In this document: piece after piece, positions 58,052 to 64,000 of the stretch
Numbering within the stretch: position 1 is the first letter of the stretch
Layout: each line of letters opens with the position of its first letter
DNA from: Methylobacterium sp. J-070
GTDB lineage: Bacteria > Pseudomonadota > Alphaproteobacteria > Rhizobiales > Beijerinckiaceae
Assembly (NCBI RefSeq): GCF_022829385.1
Contig: NZ_JAKSXX010000101.1
Location: forward strand, 1 to 64,000
DNA: 64,000 nt
Direction of reading: 5' to 3'
The notes under the pieces: generated by a model
Told to the model about the DNA's origin: nothing
The model's input: only the letters and a program-made list of their open reading frames with translations
Databases searched by the model: none
Made by a program: the position numbers and the translations under genes

Positions 58052-58591
58052 ATGTCCCGACGTTTGAGAGCCGCGATCCTTGTCACCGGTGCCCTCGGCC
58101 TGGGGCTGGCCGGCGCGGCCATCGCCCGCGACCACGGCCCCGAGGGCTTCCGCGGGCACGGCCGCTGGAGCGCGCTCAGCCCCGAGGATCGGGCGGCCTT
58201 CGCGGATGCCCGCATCGCCGCCCTGCATGCGGGCCTGAAGCTCAATCCCGACCAGGAGAAGCTCTGGCCGCCGGTGGAATCGGCGATCCGCGACATGGCC
58301 AAGATGCGCCAGCAGCGGCGCGAGGCGATGCGCGACCGGCCCAAGTTCGGCGACGACGCCCCGGCGGCCCTGCGGGCGATGGCGGATGCCGCGACCGCCC
58401 GCGGCGAGGCCCTGCGCAAGCTCGCCGACGCGTCGCAGCCGCTCTATGCCAGCCTCGACCCGGACCAGAAGCGGCGCGCCATGATCCTCGCGCGGCCCAT
58501 GCGGCCGATGGGTGGCGGGATGGGCGGCATGGGCGGCGGCTGGCGCCACGGCCACGACGACGACCGCGGGCCTGGCGGCGACGACCGCTGA
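58052..58591 (+). CDS. Spy/CpxP-like periplasmic protein (LTXXQ motif family)
   Basis: A 179-residue exported protein: signal peptide 1-25 (AAILVTGALGLGLAGAAIA), then a helical domain with LNPDQEKLWPPVESAIRDMA, a second L-D-P-D-Q-K motif (YASLDPDQKRRAM) and a Gly/Met/His-rich tail (GGGMGGMGGGWRHGHDDD). LNPDQ and LDPDQ are the two LTXXQ-type repeats of Spy/CpxP proteins, which bind unfolded or metal-stressed proteins. The His-rich tail suggests metal binding. ATG 58052, six bases after GGAG, is preferred over ATG 58046. Confidence 0.85.
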   Translation: MSRRLRAAILVTGALGLGLAGAAIARDHGPEGFRGHGRWSALSPEDRAAFADARIAALHAGLKLNPDQEKLWPPVESAIRDMAKMRQQRREAMRDRPKFGDDAPAALRAMADAATARGEALRKLADASQPLYASLDPDQKRRAMILARPMRPMGGGMGGMGGGWRHGHDDDRGPGGDDR

Positions 58592-58683
58592 GCAAAAGCC
58601 TTGATCCGCGGCGGCGGCGGCGGCAAACCGCTGCCGCCGCGCATGTTGCCCGAGGGCGGCTCTGATCCGACCCGGTAGGTCTC

Positions 58684-60444
58684 ATGGCGCGCCTTCCCGG
58701 CGACACGGTTCCCCTCCTCATCCGGCTCTGGCGCACCTGGCTGTACCCGCACCGGGCCACCCTCACGGTGGTGCTGGTGCTGATCGCGCTGGTCGGCGCG
58801 TCCACGGGGCTCTACCCGGCGCTGATCAAGGCCGCCTTCGACGCCTTCGACCGCAAGGACGCGGCGGCGATCGCCTACGGGCCGCTGGTGGTGATCGTGG
58901 TGACGGCCACACGCGGCTTCGCGCTCTACGGCCAGACGGTGCTGACCAATCGGGTGGTCACCCGGGTCGAAGCCGACATGCAGGCGGCGCTCTACGGGCA
59001 CCTGATCGACTCCGATCTCGCCCAGCTCGGTCGCGAGAGCCCGGCCGCCCTGACCCAGCGCTTCACCACCGACTTTTCCTTCATCAAGGAGGCGCTGACC
59101 CGCATCTCGACGGTGCTCCTGCGCGACATCGCCATGCTGATCGGCCTCGTGGCGGCGCTGGTCTGGATGGACCCGGTGCTGACACTCGTGGCCGCGGTCG
59201 CGGTCCCGTTCGTGGCGGGGCCGATCGGCCGGATCGGCCGGAAGCTCCGGCGGGTCTCGACCTCCACGCAGGAGCAGATGGGCGCCACCGCCAGTCTGAT
59301 CTCCGAGAGCCTGCAGGGCGCCCGGGTGGCCAAGACCTACGCGATGGAGGCCTACCTCAAGGGCCGCGCCGCCCAGGCCCTCGACGAGGTGCGCCGCCTC
59401 AAGATGAAGGCCGCCAATGCCCGCGGGCGCCTCGATCCGCTCCTGGAGATCGGCGGCGGAATCGCGGTCGCGGGGGTGCTGGTGCTGGTCGGGCAGCGGG
59501 TGCTGGCGGGGGAGAAGACCGTCGGCGACTTCACCGGCTACGTGGCGGCGCTGCTGCTCGCCGCCCAGCCGGCCCGGGCGCTGGGCAACCTCAACGCCAT
59601 CCTGCAGGAAGCGTCGGCCGCGCTCCGGCGCTATTTCGACGTGATGGACGAGGCTCCGGGCATCCGGGAAGCGCCCGGCGCCCGGCCCCTGGCGGTGACC
59701 GCCGGGGCGATCCGCTTCACGGACGTCCGCTTCCGCTACCGGCCGGACGCCCCGGCGCTGGAGGGCATCGACCTCGCGGTCCCGGCCGGGTCGGTGACGG
59801 CCCTGGTCGGGCGGTCGGGGTCCGGAAAATCCTCGCTGCTGAACCTGGTGCCGCGTCTCTACGACGTGATCGACGGCCACGTGACCATCGACGGCCAGGA
59901 TGTCCGCGCAGTGACCCTGGGCTCCCTGCGCGCGGCCGTGGCGGTGGTCTCGCAGGAGGTCGTGCTGTTCGACGACACCGTCGCGGCCAACATCGCCTTC
60001 GGCCGGCCCGGGGCGTCCCGCGCCGAGATCGCCGCCGCGGGGCGGGCGGCGGCGGCCCACGACTTCGTCACCGCCCTGCCGGAGGGCTACGACTTCCGGG
60101 TCGGCCCGGCGGGCGGCCGGCTCTCGGGCGGCGAGCGGCAGCGGGTGGCGCTGGCCCGCGCCTTCCTGAAGGACGCGCCGATCCTGCTCCTCGACGAGGC
60201 CACCTCGGCCCTCGATTCCGAATCGGAACGCCTCGTCCAGGAGGCGCTGACCCGGCTGATGCGCGGCCGCACGACCCTGGTGATCGCCCACCGCCTCTCG
60301 ACGGTGCGCGACGCCGACCAGATCGCCGTGATGGAATCCGGACGCATCATCGAGACCGGGCGGCACGACGATCTGATCGCCGCGGGGGGCGCCTACGCGC
60401 GCCTGCACCGGCTGCAGCTGTCGGAGCCCACGACCGTCGCGTGA
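58684..60444 (+). CDS. MsbA-type ABC exporter (fused permease and ATPase)
   Basis: A 586-residue half-transporter that works as a homodimer in the inner membrane. Six helices lie in residues 20-310; the ATPase domain has Walker A GRSGSGKSS (375-383), signature LSGGERQR (480-487), Walker B LLLDEATSALD (D504, E505) and the H-loop AHRLST. Closest in overall form to lipid A/lipid exporters (MsbA) and type I multidrug exporters. ATG 58684; the next gene, ilvE, starts 92 bases later. Substrate is probably a lipid or lipopolysaccharide precursor, not proven. Confidence 0.92.
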   Translation: MARLPGDTVPLLIRLWRTWLYPHRATLTVVLVLIALVGASTGLYPALIKAAFDAFDRKDAAAIAYGPLVVIVVTATRGFALYGQTVLTNRVVTRVEADMQAALYGHLIDSDLAQLGRESPAALTQRFTTDFSFIKEALTRISTVLLRDIAMLIGLVAALVWMDPVLTLVAAVAVPFVAGPIGRIGRKLRRVSTSTQEQMGATASLISESLQGARVAKTYAMEAYLKGRAAQALDEVRRLKMKAANARGRLDPLLEIGGGIAVAGVLVLVGQRVLAGEKTVGDFTGYVAALLLAAQPARALGNLNAILQEASAALRRYFDVMDEAPGIREAPGARPLAVTAGAIRFTDVRFRYRPDAPALEGIDLAVPAGSVTALVGRSGSGKSSLLNLVPRLYDVIDGHVTIDGQDVRAVTLGSLRAAVAVVSQEVVLFDDTVAANIAFGRPGASRAEIAAAGRAAAAHDFVTALPEGYDFRVGPAGGRLSGGERQRVALARAFLKDAPILLLDEATSALDSESERLVQEALTRLMRGRTTLVIAHRLSTVRDADQIAVMESGRIIETGRHDDLIAAGGAYARLHRLQLSEPTTVA

Positions 60445-60535
60445 CGCACAGGCGCGGCAGCGCCGTCATGCGACGGATCCGTAGATTCGCGCGCCGGAGC
60501 GCGCCATAAGAGCCTCAGCCGATGAGGACCACACC

Positions 60536-61624
60536 GTGAGCGACCTGACGTTCGAGATCCACAGTCATCCCGCCCCGCGGACCGCCGAGGAGCGGGCCGC
60601 GCTGATGGACAATCCCGGCTTCGGCAAGGTGTTCACCGACCACATGGTGGTGGCGCGCTACGCGGCCGGCCGCGGCTGGTACGATGCGCGGATCCAGGCC
60701 CGCGAAGCGCTCCCCCTCGATCCGGCGGCGGCGGTGCTGCACTATGCGCAGGAGATCTTCGAGGGTCTGAAGGCCTACCGCACCGCCGATGGCGGCGCCG
60801 CCCTGTTCCGGCCGGATGCCAACGCGCGCCGCTTCCGCCGCTCCGCCGAGCGCATGGCGATGGCGCCCTTCCCAGAGGACGCGTTCGTGGCGGCGATGCG
60901 CAAGCTCGTCGAGATCGACCGCGCCTGGATCCCCACCACGCAGGACGGCAGTCTCTATCTGCGGCCGTTCATGATCGCCAGCGAGGCGTTCCTCGGGGTC
61001 AAGCCCGCCTCGGAATACCTCTTCGTGACGATCGCCTCTGCGGTGGGCTCGTATTTCAAGGACCCGTCCGGCTCCGTGACGGTGTGGATCTCGGAGCATT
61101 TCACCCGTGCGGCACCGGGCGGCACGGGGGCCGCCAAGTGCGGCGGCAACTACGCGGCGAGCCTCGCGGCGCAGGCGGAGGCGTCGGCCCAGGGTTGCGA
61201 GCAGGTGGTGTTCCTCGACGCGGCCGAGCGCCGCTACATCGAGGAGCTCGGCGGCATGAACGTGTTCTTCGTGTTCGCGGACGGGACGCTGGTGACGCCG
61301 CCGCTCTCGGACAGCATCCTGCCCGGCATCACCCGCGACTCGGTGATCACGCTGGCCCGGGAAGCGGGCCTGACCGTCAAGGAGCAGCCCTACACGATCG
61401 ACGCCTGGCGGGCCGACGTCCGGGGGGGCCGCCTGACCGAGGCCTTTGCCTGCGGCACCGCCGCGGTGATCACGCCGATCGGCACCGTGAAGGGCCGGGA
61501 GGAGAGCTTCACCATCGGGACCGGCAAGGCGGGCCCGGTGGCGCAGCGGCTGCGGAGCCTTCTGGTCGACATCCAGCGGGGCAACACGAACGATGCCCAT
61601 GGCTGGTTCCAGAAGGTGTTCTAG
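60536..61624 (+). CDS. ilvE: Branched-chain amino acid aminotransferase
   Basis: Transfers amino groups between glutamate and the 2-oxo acids of valine, leucine and isoleucine. The 362-residue fold type IV PLP enzyme has the catalytic lysine K201 in GTGAAKCGGNYAASLAAQ and the cofactor Glu region EELGGMNVFFVF. The long form resembles the eukaryote/Gram-positive class (BCAT II, ~360 residues) rather than E. coli IlvE (~309). GTG 60536 is the start. A short palindromic repeat (61701-61721) follows. It appears to be monocistronic. Confidence 0.94.
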   Translation: MSDLTFEIHSHPAPRTAEERAALMDNPGFGKVFTDHMVVARYAAGRGWYDARIQAREALPLDPAAAVLHYAQEIFEGLKAYRTADGGAALFRPDANARRFRRSAERMAMAPFPEDAFVAAMRKLVEIDRAWIPTTQDGSLYLRPFMIASEAFLGVKPASEYLFVTIASAVGSYFKDPSGSVTVWISEHFTRAAPGGTGAAKCGGNYAASLAAQAEASAQGCEQVVFLDAAERRYIEELGGMNVFFVFADGTLVTPPLSDSILPGITRDSVITLAREAGLTVKEQPYTIDAWRADVRGGRLTEAFACGTAAVITPIGTVKGREESFTIGTGKAGPVAQRLRSLLVDIQRGNTNDAHGWFQKVF

Positions 61625-61700
61625 GGTTTTCCGGCGCTCCGCATCGGCGGAGGCGGGTGGGCCCCGCCGCGCCCGCAATCCCGATACATCGCGCGCCCCG

Positions 61701-61721
61701 CCTCCCCCTTGGCGGGGGAGG
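61701..61721. repeat. Short palindromic repeat CCTCCCCC...GGGGGAGG
   Basis: CCTCCCCC (61701-61708) and GGGGGAGG (61714-61721) with a five-base loop, between ilvE and the P-loop gene. It resembles the ends of the larger element in aceF. Its right arm supplies the GGGGGAGG that serves as ribosome-binding site for the next gene. Confidence 0.55.
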
Positions 61722-61732
61722 ATGACGCGCGG

Positions 61733-63535
61733 GTGACGCACACGACAGCCCGTACCCGAGAACCGCCGATCGGCCCGTGGAATCCGGGCGTCCGGTCCGA
61801 CCTGCCGGCGGCCTTCCTGCCGCTGGTCACCGTCTATCGCCCGGAGCACGTCGAGACGCCGCTGCGCGACGCGCTGGAATTGAGCGACCTGTGCGGCCTG
61901 CCGGCCCGACAGCTCACGCGCTTCCGGGCCGGCCGCCTCGTCGTCCACGAGGTGCTGATCCGGGTCATGTCCGACCTGTCCGTGCCGGTGGGCGCGGTCT
62001 ACGCCGATCTCGGCGTGAACTTCCGGGCCATCGTCGCGACGATCCTGCGCGAGGGCGTCGAGCCCCGCCTCGGCGAGGTCGAGGCCGCCCTCGCGTCGAT
62101 CCGCGCCGAGGCCGACGCGGTGCTCGCCCGCGAGGTCGCCGCCATCCTGGACGACCGGCCGGCGATCCCCCCGCCGGAACCGGGCTGGCTCGACCGGCTC
62201 CTCGGGCGCCGTCCCCGGATCGTCGAGCCTCCCCGCGAGGATCGGGCGACCCGGGCCCTGCGCCAGCTCGAAACCTGGCAGCGGCGCGCGGCCGAATCAG
62301 GCGACGGGCTCGAGATCGCCGCCTGCGAGGCCCTGCGCTGCGTGGTGTCGGGCCTCATCGCCCGGCAGAACACCCTGGTCCGTGACGCAAACCTGCTGCG
62401 GACTCTCGCCGGGACGCTGGTGTCGAACGGCTACGGCAGCCGCCGAATCGGCGAGCAGATCGAGCCGTGGATCGCCGCGGTGGTGGAGGCCCACGGCTAC
62501 CGCCGGCTCGCGCCGCAGGACCATCCGGTGGTGATGAACGTCAAGGGCGCCTCGGCGTCCGGCAAGAGCACGATCCGCCCCTATCAGCTCGACCTCGCCA
62601 GGCGCCTCGGCATGGCGTGGTCCGATTTCGCCGTGATCACCCCGGACGTCTGGCGCAAGTATCTCCTCGACTACGGCAGCCTGGGCGAGGCCGCCCGCTA
62701 CGCCGGGACGCTCACCGGCTACGAGGTCGAGATCGTCGACATGAAGCTCGACCGCTACGTCACGCGGAAGGCGGCCGAGCGGCGGATCTCCAACCTGCTG
62801 ATCGACCGCTTCCGGTTCGACAGCTTCCAGGCCGAGGCCGGATCCGACGGCGGCGGGCAGTTGCTCACCCGTTTCGGCGACCGGGTCTACATGCAGTTCA
62901 TGGTGACGCCCCCGGCCGACACGGTCGAGCGCGCCTGGAAGCGGGGTGAATTGTTCGGCCGCTTCAAGGCCGTCGAGGATCTGCTCGCCCACAACGTCGA
63001 GGCCTATACCGGCATGCCGCGCCTGTTCTTCAACTGGGCGCTCGCCCGGGACAAGCAGGTGGTCTGCGAATTCCTCGACAACAGCGTGCCGCTCGGCGAG
63101 CGACCGCGCACCATCGCGTTCTGGGCCGGCGGGATCCTCAACATCCTCGACGTGAAGGGGCTGATCGACATCGACCGCTTCCGCAAGGTCGACATCTTCG
63201 CGCGTCGGCCCGAACCGGTTTTCAATGGCGCCGACCTCTCGGCAGCGGCGAACACCGCCTTCCTCCGCGAGTGCCTCCGGCGGATGGCGGCCATCCGGTT
63301 CGTGCGAGCCGAGACGGGCCGGGCGTTTCTGCGGCTCGACCGCGGCCGGATCAGCGGACTGGACCGCGACGCCCTGGCGGCGGTCGGCGACGGGCCGGAC
63401 TGGGCCGCCGCGCGCGCGCTGATCGGCATCCCGGCCGATACCGCGGCGATCCCCGTTCTCGACGAGACCCTGGTTCCGGCCGAAGAGCCGACCCTGGGGG
63501 CCTGGGGCCCTGACTGGACCGGGATTGCGGATTGA
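61733..63535 (+). CDS. Large P-loop protein, zeta-toxin-like kinase fold
   Basis: A 600-residue protein with a helical N-terminal half (~1-255) and a P-loop NTPase domain. The Walker A motif GASASGKS is at 272-279 within HPVVMNVKGASASGKSTIRP, followed by a Trp/Asp-rich helix (DFAVITPDVWRKYLLDYGSL), EVEIVDMKLDRYVTRKAAER and a hydrophobic C-terminal domain. The layout recalls zeta-toxin/UDP-GlcNAc kinases and other small-molecule or protein kinases, but the length is twice that of zeta toxins and there is no antitoxin-like partner. GTG 61733 lies 11 bases after GGGGGAGG, part of a palindromic repeat. Function is unknown. Confidence 0.65.
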   Translation: MTHTTARTREPPIGPWNPGVRSDLPAAFLPLVTVYRPEHVETPLRDALELSDLCGLPARQLTRFRAGRLVVHEVLIRVMSDLSVPVGAVYADLGVNFRAIVATILREGVEPRLGEVEAALASIRAEADAVLAREVAAILDDRPAIPPPEPGWLDRLLGRRPRIVEPPREDRATRALRQLETWQRRAAESGDGLEIAACEALRCVVSGLIARQNTLVRDANLLRTLAGTLVSNGYGSRRIGEQIEPWIAAVVEAHGYRRLAPQDHPVVMNVKGASASGKSTIRPYQLDLARRLGMAWSDFAVITPDVWRKYLLDYGSLGEAARYAGTLTGYEVEIVDMKLDRYVTRKAAERRISNLLIDRFRFDSFQAEAGSDGGGQLLTRFGDRVYMQFMVTPPADTVERAWKRGELFGRFKAVEDLLAHNVEAYTGMPRLFFNWALARDKQVVCEFLDNSVPLGERPRTIAFWAGGILNILDVKGLIDIDRFRKVDIFARRPEPVFNGADLSAAANTAFLRECLRRMAAIRFVRAETGRAFLRLDRGRISGLDRDALAAVGDGPDWAAARALIGIPADTAAIPVLDETLVPAEEPTLGAWGPDWTGIAD

Positions 63536-63894
63536 CGCGGACGGGTCTGATCGCCCATCCGGTCCTTCGCGCAGGCGGCCCCGGATCACAGGGACCGGCG
63601 ACGTCGAGGCGACGGCCGGCGGTACAAGGGTCTGACGGGTCGCCGTATGCGGAACGCGGATTCCGCCGGTCGGCCCGGGATGGCGGTCTGGCCGCCGGGG
63701 CCTAGCGCGGGCCGAGCTTCCTGCGGGACCCGGTTTCTCGGGCGGCCCAGGCGGAATAATATCGCCGCCCTGACACATCCAGCCCGCCGTTTCACGCTGG
63801 TATATTGCATACCTGGAAAGGATGTGCATGATCGGCGGGGTTACGTGAGACGCCGCCACCGCAAGGCCGCGCCGCCCAGGAGAGAGGCTCAGGG
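63536..63894. other. Non-coding stretch upstream of the OxlT-like permease
   Basis: About 360 bases, GC-rich at first, then AT-richer near 63750-63830 where a palindrome (63799-63813) and likely promoter lie. No gene seen. Confidence 0.5.
63799..63813. promoter_or_regulatory. Palindrome GGTAT-ATTGC-ATACC upstream of the OxlT-like gene
   Basis: A perfect five-base inverted repeat with a five-base spacer, about 80 bases before the permease start. GGTAT/ATACC half sites are like those of GntR/FadR-type regulators, which often control organic acid genes. Function inferred from position. Confidence 0.45.
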
Positions 63895-64000
63895 ATGGAA
63901 CGCCAGGATTCGCCCTCGGCGAAATGGTGGCAGCTCGCCTTCGGCGTGATCTGCATGGCCATGATCGCCAACCTGCAATACGGCTGGACGCTGTTCGTCG
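63895..64000 (+). CDS. OxlT-like oxalate/formate MFS permease (partial)
   Basis: Only the first 35 codons are inside the window. The start MERQDSPSAKWWQLAFGVIC leads into a first transmembrane helix (MAMIANLQYGWTLFV), which matches the oxalate:formate antiporter family; the LQYGWTLF motif of helix 1 is typical. AGGAGAG lies upstream. In methylotrophic bacteria such permeases move oxalate in exchange for formate. The gene continues past the edge. Confidence 0.75.
   Translation, partial: MERQDSPSAKWWQLAFGVICMAMIANLQYGWTLFV

Overview
The window is high-GC DNA from an alphaproteobacterium, most likely Methylobacterium or a close relative. That placement is an inference. It rests on base composition, on the gene content (phasin, FYDLN-acid protein, HWE kinase, NepR-like domain, an oxalate/formate-type permease at the right edge) and on the absence of plasmid or phage core genes. 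About 40 well-supported protein genes, two tRNA genes and several decayed genes can be read. No rRNA, CRISPR array, complete insertion sequence or integrase was seen.

Layout. Positions 1-8.9 kb are a worn accessory region: an ABC ATPase cut off before Walker B, an AT-rich membrane adenylate cyclase, an HWE-type sensor kinase split by a frameshift, a Crp/Fnr protein without its HTH, a channel-like membrane protein, and a secreted peptidoglycan-binding gene with an internal stop. Positions 8.98-10.8 kb hold a zinc alcohol dehydrogenase and a small membrane protein. Positions 11.2-21.6 kb form a compact catabolic cluster: a divergent IclR regulator, then two MFS permeases, a large FAD/Fe-S 2-hydroxyacid dehydrogenase, a beta-hydroxyacid dehydrogenase, an RraA-type aldolase, an SMP-30 lactonase and an exported amidohydrolase. 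Its substrate is not known.

Positions 22-38 kb are largely housekeeping: tRNA-Lys, cmk and aroA, tRNA-Ala, an Lrp-type regulator divergent from a pyruvate dehydrogenase operon (homodimeric E1, E2, and E3 with its own lipoyl domain), alaS and a lytic transglycosylase. Positions 38-45 kb carry signalling and envelope genes: a NepR-like/receiver fusion, two transglutaminase-like proteins, an L,D-transpeptidase, a phasin, and a PAS kinase homologue that has lost its phosphoacceptor histidine. Positions 45.7-51.8 kb are for acetate and organic acid use (acs, DUF485 protein, actP, an MHS permease). Positions 53-64 kb hold purH, a heparinase-like protein, a zinc/manganese binding protein, a Spy-like protein, an ABC exporter, ilvE, an unusual zeta-toxin-like P-loop protein and the start of an OxlT-like permease.

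The observations most worth checking are the NepR-REC fusion, the His-to-Arg pseudokinase, two palindromic elements that appear to be inserted in frame inside coding genes (aceF and the FAD/Fe-S dehydrogenase), the 11-21 kb catabolic cluster, and the large P-loop protein at 61.7 kb.
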